A stretch of 64,000 nucleotides of DNA from Pyrenopolyporus hunteri (GCA_902806595.1 CADCXC010000004.1:3162001-3226000), one strand, 5' to 3'. Counted from the stretch's first letter, positions 21,120 through 34,225 are shown. Notes: generated by a model not told the origin, from the letters alone. Program-made: numbers and translations.

Positions 21120-23851
21120 ATGGTTTCATCAAGGAAGCGCGCCTTGCGCGACGTCGAACCAGAACCGGAAACTGATACGCGTGAAAATCCCAAGGAGCCG
21201 ACCCTACTTCAGCGTATTAGAAACACCTGGCAATTTGCCAACCTGTTCCAGTGGATCTACTTATTTGGCAAGGTAGTGAAGATTGACGATAATCTCGATA
21301 TTGATGTATGCGCTCCTCATCGTTCTTACTACATTAGACCGCGGCCGCTACCAGGGCCTCCGTCCAGTAAACAGTGCTGACCCATCATCGCCGCAGGATC
21401 TGGAAGCCGAATGCCTGAAACCCCGATCGACCGTTCTAGTCGATATCGGCCTCGCCCTGCTCAAATTCGTATCGTCGCATCGCGGTTTAACGTATGTCTC
21501 ATCGCAACGAGTACTTCCCACGAATGCAATCGTATTGACTTTCCTCAAGCCCAGATCTCTTCGACGAATACACACGTCGACAATACGTTGCCAAGGCGCC
21601 CGACCGAAACCCATTCGGTACGGCCGAGACCCCTGCCAAGTTCGACGACTTTGATATCTTCACTAAGGTAAGTTAGTTGCCTACCAGGCGAAATTTGCCG
21701 ATGGTAACATTGACTTATCCCGGTGTAGATAAAAGTCTTACAGCAACTTACTCAATGGGTTATGCTTCACCCCGAAAGAATCCGAGAGAAAATGGACGAA
21801 CAGAAGCCAAGTGATCAAACCGAATGGGTTGGACTATCTCTCTTCCGACTATTGGGGAAGGAGGGCTAACGATGCGCTAGAGAATCGAACCCTCCGGCTG
21901 GGATAGCGACGATCGCACATATTATATTCTTGACGATAATCGAATATACCGCATGACCGAAGCTTCCCCGACACCCGCAACTTGGAAACCGAAGAAGAAC
22001 ACCAAAAAGGCCAAAGCAGCCGCGCGAGCCGCCAAACGGCGCCGCGTATCGAGGTCTGCGGCGCAAAACGGTGAGGACGCGGACGACGGTGCCGCCTCGG
22101 AGGCCGATCAGCCGGCCGAACCGGAGGATGACGGCCTCGGGGGTGCGAAGTGGGAGTGTGTTGCAGCGAGTCTGTCGGAGGTGCAGGAATTCGTCAATAC
22201 GATTCGAAAAAGCCGTGACGACAACGAGAAAGTCCTACGGAGTACCATTGAAGATCACCTTCTGCCGATTTTAGAGAAGCAAGAGGAATCCCGAAAGCGG
22301 AAAGCTCTTCAGAGGGAGAAGGAACTCCTTAATCTCGAAAAGATGGCGCACGCCAAACGCTCCAGCCGACTCGCCAATAAGGCTGAACAACAACGATTGG
22401 AACAGCAAGCCAGAGAAGAGGAACAGAAGCGTCGTGCGGAAGAGATCGCGGCTCGGAAGGAGGAGCAAAAACGCCTCAAAATGGAGAAAGAGCGTGATAA
22501 CCGCATGATGTCCCGAGAGAAGCGTCTTCGAGAACGAGAAGTTCGGCGACGACAGCATGAAGAGGAATTAGCTCAATTATCCGAGGACAGCAAGAATCTA
22601 AGTACTGGAACCGGCCGCCTATCAGAGAGACGGCTAAAGGCCGAAATCGAAAAGAACAAACAGGCCCTACAGGAGCTTGAAGAAGATGATTGGATCTTCG
22701 ACTGCATATGTGGTGTCTATGGGCAGGTCGACGACGGCACCCACAGCATTGCGTGCGAGAATTGTAACGTCTGGCAACACAGCAAATGCGTTGGCATCAG
22801 CGAGGAAGAAGCTGACCGCGATGATTTCCATTTCATTTGTAAGAGTTGCCGCCTCAAGAACGAGCCACATACAGGAACCCTGAAGTCCACTGTCATCAAA
22901 TTGAAAGTCAACCAGCATGATACCTCATCATCGACTCCCGCAAAGTCAGACGACTCGCCTGCCCCAGACCAATCCCAGCCTACCCAACGCCCCAGCATTA
23001 CGGTCGAAATACCTGCTATGCCTCGTAATAGTTCGCAACTTTCACAAGCAGCAAACGGCCCAAATTCACTACGGCAGCCAACCATGACTAACGGTTTACA
23101 ACTCGACCCCGTAACTCAGCCAGTAATCCCCATCAAGCAGGCAGGCCAGCCTAGCGCTCCTCTGCCATCCTCGCCTTTCGCTAATGGTGACGGGTCCCAT
23201 CCGTTCTCTTCGCCGTACCCGAATCTATCGCCCCCGGAGCAATCGCCCAACAAAGCTAGAGCCTATTCAACCATGTTCAACGCCTCATCGCCTATACCCG
23301 GAGGCCGCCTGGGAGATATCAAGGTGCCGCAGAAAGGCGTGTTTCACGTCTCGTCAAAGGTCAACGGTGTAGCGCAGCCTGCGCCATCGAGTGGCCTCCC
23401 TCCTCATATAGACGCCTGCGTTCCGCCAAACGCTGCCGGATCTAACTCGCCCCTGAAGCAACCTCTCGACGCTAAGAATAGTAGCTTGCCAGGTCCGTCG
23501 TCGCCCGCCGTCTCATTTTCCGCTCTATCGCGGACGCCGAGCAGCGACACCAGCGCTCAACAAGCAGGACTTAGCACGCCACAGCTTAACAAGCTCAGCC
23601 AGACAGGAGCACGGCTTGACGTGACACCTACACTTCCGCCAACTCAAAATGGAATTTCACCTCTAAAACGCTCGCCGCCGCCGCATCAGCACACAGGCGG
23701 GGGCTTCTCAACCCCAACTCCCGCGATCATCCCTCCAATAACAGCGCTTTCCCCATCACCTTCGCAACAAATATTAACGCCGCCGGTCAAGCCCGCCGAT
23801 CCCGTACGATCAGCATCGCAGCACTCGGGCGGCATCGCGGGGGAAGGATAG
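21120..23851 (+). CDS. DDT-WHIM-PHD chromatin protein
   Basis: An 822-residue nuclear protein built like chromatin-remodelling accessory subunits (RSF1/CECR2-like in architecture). Exons are 21120-21305, 21397-21491, 21550-21667, 21729-21827 and 21881-23851. The introns are 91, 58, 61 and 53 nt. The DDT domain covers about residues 32-120 (TWQFANLFQWIYLFGKVVKI). A WHIM/D-TOX-like motif follows at about 168-192 (IEPSGWDSDDRTYYILDD). A lysine/arginine-rich stretch comes next, then a long charged coiled coil (about 265-425). A canonical PHD finger lies at about 436-492: CICG, CENCNVWQHSKC and CKSC give a C4-H-C3 set. The last 330 residues are proline/serine-rich and disordered. A reader of histone H3 tails is the likely role; the exact complex is unknown. 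Confidence 0.93.
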
Positions 23852-26800
23852 TCTGCAATGTCTCAAGCAACCGTCGTTTTTGACCAGCTAGTCGGTCAGA
23901 TTGTTACGGATTATCGAAATTAAGCCGAACCTATCACGTAGCTTAAAGACTAGTCGTCATCTTGGGCGCAATCCTGGCACCAGAGGTTCGGCCGTCTTGG
24001 AATCGAAATAGGGACAGCACAGGCCCTGTGCGTATACCACGGTTTCCATTCGAAACTGAGAGTTTTGCATCAACAATTTAGTGCGGAGAGGGGCATGCTC
24101 GAACGCTGCAGCGACGTCGACTCTTTCCAATGGGACGATCAAAAAGGCCGTGCTCGTCACGGGTGACATGTTCGTAAACGGTGTGGCCACTAGGTCAGTA
24201 AGGGTTTTGCAAAGGTACTAGGTAATTAATGCATTCTACGGCGCACCAGACGGACATGCTTCATAATGTAAAATTAGAGGGAAAACGATATATTACGTAT
24301 CGTCATATGCATTGATGGCGAAGAACTGGGGCTCGCGATTATGCGACGCGACAATAAAAGGGGCTTTGAAGTCCGATAAAAGTCAAGATCTTGAGTGCCC
24401 CCTAAATGACCTGGTAAGGGTACATGTAGCTACCTAGGTACCTACCTAGGTAGGTAGGGAGCTAGGTAGGTACCTAGGTAGCTATAATAGTAGGCGGGTC
24501 TTTTTGAGGCTGACGCTGTAGGCCCGTTGGGGTTTTCGGGGCCTTACACGTCGGGGTGGTGTGTTACCCCTGTAATGTAAGGTACCTACTGTATAATAGG
24601 CACCCGGGGTTATTTCCTTTTGTAATTCCTTCTCTTCCCTAGGATATTCATTGCAATTCATCCATTGCAACTCTCAAATCTACGCATATTTAACTAGGCA
24701 GATCCAAATTCTCAAATTTCATCTCCCTTAGGCTCTTATCATTCCATAATTTATTAGGGAAGCAAAGGATGTACCTACCTAGATGTAGGTAGGGCATAAA
24801 AGGCCTCTATCTGAGAAAAGAACTTCATGGACGCCCTTGATAAGAGACCTGTCACCTGCCTCCCAGTGTGAAATTATCTATTTGACATTTCTGTCGACTT
24901 CTCACTTATCATATTCATCATAATATATCCTATCCTTTTATCTGGATTCAATTTAGCTTAATGATCGACTGGCTGCTACACCGACTCCACGTTTTCTCTC
25001 CGGCAGGCGACAGCAGCAGGCATACAGAGACGCGCATGAGTTCGCAGCTAAAGCGGCCTTATGCGTCTTCATAACCGGTAGGATATATGAGGGCTGGCCC
25101 ACCTTATATATGCCGGATCCGGGGGGTTAGGCTGGCCAGTCCTAGATCCGTCGGAACTAAGGGCGAAACCAACCTAACTGCTCCAGACCTAGGATGGCTA
25201 CCATTGGACGAGGCGCGATGCTATTGAAGTTGAGCTGTCACACAGATCCCGAACGTTCGCACGAACTGTTGGCCAGAGCGCTGAGACAGGGCAGACGCAG
25301 ACTAGTGTACCTGGTTGGGGGGCCCCATCAACAACGAAGAAAATTAGACGGTACGTATTCACCCGCAGCTACCGACCTACATACCTACACAGGTAGGTAT
25401 GCTTCTAGGTATTGCTGCTTGAAGCAACCAAGCGGCCGAACAGCGTGACGCGGAGCGGTCATACGTGCCTGATACCGGCAGTCGAAGTTCTACCATGAGA
25501 TATCATAGAGGCTAGAGGTTGAGGGCTCAACCTTAACTAGAGCCCCCCTGACAGTTTCATTGTTACGACTATACACTCTTCCGGGTTACAAGCAAGCAAG
25601 ACAGTGCATATCAAGGTAGATGAAAGGAGATCTAGGAAGAGCTACCTGCGTGATAGCTTCAAAGACAGGCTTCGAGTCCGAAAAGGGACGAAAGAAAAGA
25701 GGATAAACCCCGGTCTTTCAAGGCAGTTGGTAATATATATGAATGGGCGCATACGATATGCCGAATGATAACATTCCTCCGCTATAATACCTATCCTCCG
25801 CCACCCGGTCCCTCCTAGGACCTCCTAGGAGAAGGATGATCAAGACCGTATCGCCTTCAGCAGTCATATCTTATTCCTTCAACATAACCGGAGCTACCAA
25901 CCTCGTAAAAACTTTCCTACCTAATAAGTATAGATGTAGGTCGACTTTTAGTTGTTGGGCCCTTCCCCTTTCAACTCTTCCAGGACCGACGTTCAAACAG
26001 CCTGCGGAGCTAACGCAAACATCCGTCGCACGGTACAGGGATCCGACTGCAAACAAATGCCCATGTACGATCAGCTAACTACCTATACATGTTCATCATC
26101 GTAAGGGATAAGCAACAGCAGCCAGTGAGTACCGCGGTTAACGCTCTAGGCTCGCAGGATATGACGGAGCTAATTAAGGGCTATTAGACTTCTCCTGCTG
26201 GCGCTGGACCTAATGCCGAGATGGATCTACTCCCGACATGAAGGTGTCAGCCTATAGAGAGACGGAGATGCTAGCTACGCATAGGGAACTCGGAGGCATT
26301 GTATCACCTCTGCCGTCGATCGTGAGATCAATCCCACGGCTGCCAGGAACGCGTCACGTTCATTTTTAGCGGTCCACTTGTAAACCGCGATCTAGTTAAA
26401 GCAAGGGAGTATGTAGAAGAGGGAAAGAAAGGATCTGGGGTTAATATCCGCATTTGGATGATTTCTTCGGCAATGTCTCAAAGGAATGTTAGAAGCGCGT
26501 GACATATGCGCGCCACTGAAGAACCCAGATGTAGGCGAGGCTCGTTTTCAGGACCTACTCAGGGACCAGCATTCCAGTGCCTCCCATCGGCCATCAGCAC
26601 CAACAGACGGTAGCCCATGACGACGGACCTCTGAGAAGCCATACCAGGCCGACCCCAAGGTAACCCATACCGAACAATCAAATCACGACCTCCTCTGAGC
26701 TATACACTAGGAGATCCGGCGAGGAGTCGGGCCAGTCGGAAACCAAGAACCAAATCTACTCAACTCTCCGGCCCCTTATACAGCATTTCTCATGCAATTT

Positions 26801-29344
26801 CGCCTGCAATCTGCTAACCTAGGATCTGCAGTCACCGGTGCGGTGTGGAGACAATATGCCATCTTTCTGCAAATGTCTTGCCTTAGTGGATAACAGTTGA
26901 ATGAAAGTTCATCGCTGCTAGCTTTAGGGGGCGAAAGAGCATGAGAGGTACGAGGAGGTATACGCCCCGGGATGCATATCTTAAATTGGCCTTGCTGTGC
27001 AAGCCTAGTATCAACAGTACCGGCAGCCTATTACCCCCTTCTTCTTGCTTTCCCGGAGATCTAGGCCGGAATGCTCGGTACTCAGTAGAAATATAGTGAC
27101 TGGATTTTTCTCTCTATACCTTGCGCTCTCATCCCCGAACACGGCTAGAAATAGCTCCGTAAGTGACCTAGGGCAATTCTCCGGAGCAGCACACCTTGCC
27201 CAATGCTTCGCATTTCCCTCTCTTTTATTCCGGAAGCGGTAATGCGCACCATGCGGCCGCATTCTGCGTCCCAAAGGGAAAGCCGGCGGAATTTTGAAAA
27301 GAAAGGCATCATACAAATAACCATAGCCCTAAGGATACTTCTTTCTGAAAGGGAACACTAGGAGATGATTTCTTTTTGTTGCTGCTATTGCTAACATCGT
27401 TGTCTTTTTGTTGCTCGTGTTGGGTCAACAAAGACCGCAACCAGCAAGAGTCGTCCTCACTCTAACTGCTCCTTTCCGCTCGTCCATCTATCTACGTATC
27501 TTCTAGTTGCGCCATACGGTTCGTTGGAGACCGGGGAAGATACCTATACAGCCGGAAAGCAATAATCAATATCTTAACATACCTTATACTTGTCTAACTC
27601 CCACACTCTGTCGGCTCGCTCTAGCCTGAAGAATCGCTTCTCATTTCGAAGGGTTAGTCGCATCGCTATCCAGCCTCGCGGAGAGGTCTACAGAGATATC
27701 ATTTCTTGCTGCTTCTACTCCACGTGAACAGCTGAAATTCCTTTAGCGAGAAAGTGGGAACAAAGAAAGGGGCAAGAAAGCTCGTGCGGACTGTAGGCCA
27801 GGGAGGCTGCATCAGCCAGCGTCTCGTTGTGCCTACTGTACCGTACCCGCTAAGAAAGGGGCGTGAGCTCATCAATCAGTTACATATTGCACCCCTCAGA
27901 GGAGGAAGCCTTACACATACCTCTCCATCCCAAGACCCTGGTTCGGCTACAGCCATCGGTTCTCTAGGCCTAACCACCAGACAAAGTGAAGAGGTACGCT
28001 CGTAACGCAGACCACAGATGCGCACATATAGGCAGAGAGAAAAGAGAGTCCACATCGCGCAAGGTGCCACCAAAGCAAGAATAGTACAGGCAGTTCTACA
28101 CCTCGTTAGGCAGATCCTGTACAGTAGGTTCGTACTTCTAAGTTTTTACGCTTCATCTTTCTTCCACCTCCCACTCACATGACCAAATGCTGCTGCACGC
28201 CCCCCTCCCCCCTTCCCTCCCTCCCTCCCCTTGCAGCGTCACGATCAGAGACAAACCCGGTTTCTGATAGACCTCTGCCTGGGGCTACGGGCTTCGCTGG
28301 CACTAAGCTGGACCGCCCATGTTGGCTGGCCGGGTACACTGCTTCCCTAGCCGCAGGAAGATACTGCTGGCTTGCCGGCCACGGCGAAGGGGGGGCAGGT
28401 GAGGCAGGCGGATGGAATTGAAGACTCACTTACCCACTCACAGATCGAGAAAGTTCAGATGAAATTCCCGATACTACTGTGTTTTGGCACAACTTCAGAA
28501 GACAGTGCTCTCGGCCGGTTGCTCGATACCTCTTCGATAGTTTTCCAGGAGATCTGAGTCACCAAGATACTGCTTCTCATTCTGGGCCGATCTTATCTTG
28601 GCTTCTTTCTGCGCATGTCTTTCTCGAACCTACTGGCGCCATTTTATCCCATTCGCGCAGCCTCACAACCTGCATTGCGCTCCGGATAAGGAGTACTAAC
28701 CATCTCCTTGAGAACTACAGACTGGTCATCAGAGACGTATTTGGATAGACAAGCCAGAGACGGACTGTCGAACCCGCGTCACGTTGGGACCGGCGAAGGC
28801 CATACATGAGCATAGAGACACAGATACATGGTGTGTCTACTTTTTTGTGTACCTACATTTTCGCCCTATCGATCATCCTGGGCGCTGGCTCGTATTCGAA
28901 GAGAATTATCGACACATCGTTGTCGTATCGTTCGTATCATCTGTATCAAGGGAATTCAGGATTCCGGCAAAGGAAAATAAAGCCACACGCATTGCCCACC
29001 GGCGGTTTGATCAGATAATAGTTTGTAGGAGAGCGTGGTAACCGTCGTTACCTGTTCAGAGGAATAGCAACACCTGATTGAAGGGGGTACATATTCTTAC
29101 CTTCCAAAATCCGCTCACATAGTCTCTTCCCGTTGCTTGGGAGAAAGCCAACTGCCACTCCTAAAGCAACAGGCCGCCTTTGGTACCTCTCAGCATTGTC
29201 CTTATTCATTCCCAATTTCTGCAACCACAAAGTCTTTCAAGTTTTCTTTTTTTTTCTCCCTTTCTCGAACTGCACAGCTCCTTCTACTACACCCCGAGAC
29301 CCCCAGTTATCGTACGGTATTTCCGCTAGAAAGGAGCCGATGAT
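23852..29344. other. 5.5-kb region without a supportable gene
   Basis: Neither strand shows a frame with domain signal or convincing splicing. The left part holds the PHD gene 3' UTR and the 23-bp inverted repeat at 24427-24484. The middle (25-28 kb) looks like unique, balanced-composition DNA. The right part (about 28.4-29.3 kb) is likely promoter and leader of the HMG-box gene, with a C-rich patch near 28195-28230 and pyrimidine tracts near 29240-29270. No tRNA, transposon or rRNA was recognised. Confidence 0.5.
24427..24484. repeat. Perfect 23-bp inverted repeat, 12-nt spacer
   Basis: The arms are 24427-24449 and 24462-24484 and are exact reverse complements. Each arm is itself built from TAGCTACCTAGGTACC-like palindromic words. 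The spacer (24450-24461) is G-rich. The element lies about 580 nt downstream of the PHD gene stop. A stable hairpin or cruciform is possible. Confidence 0.85.
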
Positions 29345-31384
29345 ATGGAGAAGGCCGATCCGCCATCGCCGACGCCGTCCGGCAACAACAATAACCATTC
29401 CTCTACCATCAGCGACGACGTCCTTCAAGCCCAGTTCCAGCAACTTATCCAGCACAATGCATCGGTGCCTCCTGTTGACGTTCACAGCCAGATAAGCTCT
29501 AACCCTCACTCGAGATACTCAAGCCCGGCACCACCACAGCAGCAGCAGCAGCAGCAACAACAACAGTCGCAGCAGCAGTTAGTCATGTCTATGTACGATC
29601 ATACTCCTGCGTTCAACGGGTATCAACAGAATTACCACATGGAACCTAGCCCATATCCACAATTGCCGGACACGAACTCGTCATTGGTAAGTTATTATTA
29701 GTATTATTAGAAACAAGGTGGATGGACTGGACGAACAATAGATTTGATTTCTTTTCTTTTTTCTCTTTCTGTTTCCTTTTGTTCTCATGTTGGCTGATGC
29801 TCTTGTATAAAGACACCCCACAACGCCTACAGCACTCCCGCAACATCACCGCCAACACCGCTACAGACAGAAGGGATAACAACACGAAGTGGGCGAGCAA
29901 TCAACCGAGCACGTGAAGGCACACCCATCATAGGCTCAAAGCGAGCAAAGAGGCAATCACCAATGCCCGGGGCAGGAGATGGGACTGGCGCAGGCGTCAA
30001 GAAGTCCAAGAAGAAGAAGAGTAAGGTGGGGGAGCCGTTGGTCGTGCTAGATGCCCCGCTGAGCGTCCTGGCGAAAGATATCACGACGGTGCAGGACACC
30101 AACATTGAGGAGTACGTGAACCGGGGGCCCGAGGTACGGCAGAGGGAAGTGAGGGATTCGAAGGATGGAAAGGTGAAGCGGCCGATGAACGCCTTCATGT
30201 TGTACAGGAAAGCGTTCCAGAACCGCACCAAGGAGTGGAAGAAGTACGACAACCACCAGATCATCTCACGGATCTGCGGTAAAAGCTGGGCCATGGAGTC
30301 GGCGGAGCTACGGGATCAATTCGATATGTTTGCGAAGATCGAGCGTACCAACCACAGGATAGCCTTCCCCGACTACAAGTTCGCGCCCGCCAAGGCCAAG
30401 AGTAAGAAGGGCGCTGCCAATGGTAGGGCCGTGGCCGCTCCCGACTCGGAGGACGATGGCTCCGACCTCGAGGGCTACGAGTGGGATATTAGCGCGCCGC
30501 CATCTAGAGGTTCGTCGAGGGCAGCAAGACCTATGTACGACCCAGACGCCGAGTATCGACCTCCGGGGATGAGAACGGCGTACCCGCAGTACGCGGACCA
30601 GTCGCCGATGATGCCTCACGCACGACTTGCGCACCCGGCACACCCGTCCTCCTTCCACCACTCAAACCCGGGCAAGCCTCGGCCGGCCGAGTACGGGGTC
30701 GGGCTGGGACAAGGCCAGTACTACCAGCAGACGAGCGAGTTCATGCGTCCGACTTACCCGCACCATATATCGCCGTTCGGCGGGCCGCTGCCGAACCACG
30801 TAACCTCCTTCGTCGAGAACGTGTATATGAACAAGGCTAATTCGCCCGTGGGATCGTACCACAGCTCACCCATCGATCACTACGGCGACATGATGGGGTC
30901 CGCGTACCCCCCGCCGCCACACCCTTCCCATCACCAACCGCATCCGAGCCAGCGTCAAATCGCCATGGCACACCAGCGAATTAACGACCATCCCATAGAC
31001 CCGTCGCTTATGTCGCAGCCAGGGACGGAGCAGTTTGATGCGTTAGGTATCTTGGGGTTCGGGGCCCAGGGCGACGGCATGTCGCACTACACCCTAGATC
31101 ACGGCCCGCTGGGAGCGCACATGGCTGACGACGGCGGTCACCACGGAGGACAGCAGCAGCAGCAGCAGCAGCAGCAGCCGCCGCCGCCGCAATTTGACCC
31201 GACGTACCAGCCGCACCACTCCTCGGTGGAGGGCGGCGCTGAGCCTCCGTGGCACGACGGCCCGTCTATGCCCGCGCTGCACGACGAGCCGAAGCTGGAT
31301 GGTGGCGAGTGGGAGACGCTGGCCGCGGGTACGGACTTTGATATCGACGGGATCTTGGGCACGACCGATAGCCCCGGGGGATAG
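29345..31384 (+). CDS. HMG-box transcription factor (MATA_HMG / Ste11-like class)
   Basis: A 637-residue putative sequence-specific regulator. Exons are 29345-29686 and 29813-31384; the 126-nt intron has a GTAAGT donor and a TATAAAG acceptor. Residues 60-80 contain a glutamine run. A basic segment with KKSKKKKSK (about 178-186) may be a nuclear signal. The HMG box spans about 235-305: VKRPMNAFMLYRKAFQNRTK, then HQIISRICGKSWAMES, then FAKIERTNHRIAFPDYKF. The RPMNAF start and the HQ.IS..CG.SW core are typical of the fungal mating-type/Ste11 class. The rest is H/P/Q-rich, with a second CAG-encoded glutamine run near residue 560, ending in an acidic tail (DFDIDGILGT) that could activate transcription. 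A role in sexual development or mating regulation is inferred from the family. It is preceded by a very long noncoding region. Confidence 0.93.
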
Positions 31385-32383
31385 TGGACGAGGAAGAAAA
31401 GCAAGAGGAGGGAGGGCAGGAAGAGGGTAGATGAAGCTTGAGGGGGTCAAGGGGGAGGAAAGGACACACCTTTTCTGTTGTATTTAAATTCTGACTCCTC
31501 TTTCTTTTCTCTTCTGTTCCTTCACCTCCCCTACCATCCCCCCCTCCTTTTTCCCTCTTTTCACCCGCGGGCTATTCTGCCCTTGATTCAAATGTTTCTC
31601 TACACGCGGGTGTTGCGAGTGCATGCGTGTGTCTGTCTGGTTTTATTCCGCGCTCAAAGCAGTTGCGGCATCATCATCGTTCATGGACATAGACTTGTTT
31701 TTTTTTTCCCCTCGTTGGTTGGGCTGGCTGGCTGGCGGCTGAAAGAGATGATGATGATACCCCCCCTTCCCCCCAGCTAGTTGATTCGTTGATTGATTGA
31801 TTAAGGGAGGGAATTAGGCCAAGCCAAACCAAGCCGAACCATTTAAGGCGGGAGTAAGGGCTTTTTTTTTTTTTTTTTTGTTCGCGATAGGAGGAGCAGG
31901 GGAACAGGGTTAAAGATCAAGGAATAAGGAGAATGAATACAAATGCAGACTTGAAATTGAAAATATCTGAGTCAGAAACGAGAAAGCTCTCCATTGAGTA
32001 GGCAAGAGGAGAGAAGACGATTGTGTATCTCCAGCCTCTTTATTTAGGTAGGTATCTTCTCAATTTGAGAACCTACGTGGCCCTAGGTGACTTCGTGCTC
32101 TTCTTCTTCTTACTTTCATTGTGCGCCGGCTAAGTAATAAGATGCAACGCTCGAGCTCCCTTCCGTCCAAGGACAAGGACAAAGGAATGTTCGGCTTACA
32201 CGAGATACCCCCCTACCCCCCCCTTCTCTATGAATCTCAAAGGGAGAGACCTAGCTCGCCGGGAAGTTAAAGGGGCCGGGCTAATATCAGTCGAAACAGA
32301 CAGAATACCGTACCATATCGTTTTCAAGGGGACGCAATAAAGACTACCACTATAGGAGTAAGAATAGGTCTTATTTTATAATC
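31385..32383. other. Convergent 3' region of the HMG and SEC20 genes
   Basis: 1.0 kb between two facing stop codons, with pyrimidine-rich DNA at 31500-31560, an 18-T tract at 31862-31879 and a GATT-type short repeat near 31785-31800. No coding signal. Confidence 0.6.
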
Positions 32384-33699
32384 TTACAGCTCATCCTTGG
32401 GTCTTTCACCGTCATTTGGCTGGGTACTACTGTCGTCTTCCATCATCCTTTTCTTTGGATTGGGGGGCTCGTCTTCATTGCGCTCTCTCAGCACCGTCCC
32501 CCCCCGTTTGTCTGTGTTGGCATCATCTGCTTCGGGGGGTTCCTCCTCCGCCGACACGTTATTGATGATTATGCCGACATCCTCCATGATAGAATCTACA
32601 TGCTCACGTGAGTCTTCTGATTGGCCATCGATCTGAACCGTCTGGACGTCTTCGTTATTCATATGGACCTGTTGCGGCCTGGGCTGAGCCGTGGCTGAAT
32701 CGGGGCTGTGATGCGCTTCTTGCGAGCCGCGCCGCCCGACTGTATTAGATACGCCGACCGCGCTTCGGAAAATGAGTTTGAGAGGAAGCCAGACGAGCCA
32801 CCAAGTCGGGCCCCATAAAAGACGTCTAAATATCAGCCACCCGATAGTGACAACTAAGATGTAGAAGGCCGACTGTAGGTACCAGGTATCGGTTTTCTGG
32901 CTCTTCAGCAGCGTGCCGAGAAGCGCTCTGGAGTTGGAGAGCATGGTGTCGAGGCTCGAGTAATTTTCAGACAGCTGCGACAAGGCGGCGGTCGACTCTT
33001 TTAGGGCGTTGTGGGCGAAGTCGCTCTTGGAGAGCTCAGCAGCCATCAGATCATGGGTCCTCCTCATTGACTCCGTCACATCGCTACTAGCGCTAATCAT
33101 CTGCTCCTCCTTGGTCATCTCGGAGCGGCCGCGTGGTTTTCGTCGGGTCGGCGGCGCGGTAGCCTCGGCGACGAGCGGGGAGGATGCGCCCGACCGGGGA
33201 TTCGCGAAGGAGGCGTAAAGGAGTTCTCGCTCTTGCCGTTGGGCCTGCTGTAGGTTGCGCTTCGCTTCGACCTGCGCTCTCCTGAAGGCTTTTCGACAGC
33301 TACGAAAGGATTAGACTAGATCACTACCTACGTATAGCGGTGCGCGTAGCCTCCAATTACGTACTTCTGCAGCTCCTGTCCCAGACGGTTTGCGCCATCT
33401 TTCAGTCGGTCCTTGTCATGTTGCGATCCGCCGGCGGGCTTGCTCGGGCGGATGTCTGTTATCTCCTCGCATAGCAACTCCAACTCCTCCTCCTGTTCCC
33501 GCAGTATCTGGTTGATTTCGGAGCTGAGTTCGGAGCTGACATCTTCGTCGTCGCTCGCGTCAAGTGGTATAGATCCGAGTCGGAACTTAAAGTTGGCCAG
33601 GCGGTCGATTAACACCCTGAGCTGGTTGGTCGCATCTTGCAAGAGGGCGAGACGGTCTTGCAGATCGATAAGTCGCTTCTCTAGAGATTCAGGAGGCAT
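32384..33699 (-). CDS. sec20: SEC20, ER SNARE of Golgi-to-ER retrograde transport, C-terminal KDEL
   Basis: A 421-residue type II-like SNARE that acts with Ufe1, Use1 and the Dsl1 tether in fusion of COPI vesicles with the ER. Exons are 33699-33332 and 33281-32384; the intron is 50 nt (GTAGGT donor, CTAATC branch, CAG acceptor). The N-terminal 120 residues form coiled coils. The Sec20 domain follows the intron (RAQVEAKRNLQQAQRQEREL, then the SNARE stretch with SMRRTHDLMAAELSKS and ALSQLSENYSSLDTML). A transmembrane helix lies at about 257-277 (YILVVTIGWLIFRRLLWG). The lumenal tail is long and polar and ends in KDEL at the stop codon. Yeast Sec20 ends in HDEL, so the retrieval signal is expected in kind. 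It diverges from the mL53 gene. Confidence 0.92.
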
Positions 33700-34225
33700 G
33701 CTGGTCGAAGATGCGGAAGCGGAAGCGGCTTAGATAGCCAGAACTGCAGATTTATTCCATGAAGGGGCGTATGTCTTTGATAAAAGCTAGGTTAAACTGT
33801 TAAGAAAACTGAAATTGCTCAAAGAAATGTTTCTACGATATTGGTAAATTGGCAAATTGGTAAATTGGTAAAAGTGACGTTGCAGGTTTGAATAGGTGGT
33901 ATATAGATACTTAGGTACATACATTAGCAGCCATATAAGAAAAACCTAAACCTAATTAGGCTGCGTGGAAGCTTTCTATGTATCTGTGGCTGATGGGCGT
34001 AAACACCAGGTATCCGGTAACTACCTAGGTACCTAGGTACATACGTGTACCTCGATACACAAGTAATGGATGTACCCAAGTATATACGATATTAGCGCCA
34101 GCCACACTTCGAGTCGCCCGCTTCAGAAAAACTTCCGAAGCTTCTCTTCGCGATGAACTTCCATCTAACGTCGGCATGAGAAGTGTACGTATACCCAAGA
34201 CTGCCCGACACATATACACAACGCA
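33700..34225. other. Divergent promoter of SEC20 and mL53
   Basis: 526 nt between two start codons. It holds a short tandem AAATTGG-type repeat (33841-33874) and a CTACCTAGGTACCTAGGTAC palindromic element at about 34020-34041. No gene. Confidence 0.6.
33841..33874. repeat. Tandem TTGGTAAA-type repeat
   Basis: Four near-identical units of about 8-10 nt based on AAATTGG (TTGGTAAATTGGCAAATTGG and on), located 140 nt upstream of the SEC20 start. Confidence 0.75.

Noticed and set aside
25194..26078. Short frames at 25194-25448 and 25836-26078
   Set aside because: They have random-looking composition and contain repeat sequence. Nothing supports translation.
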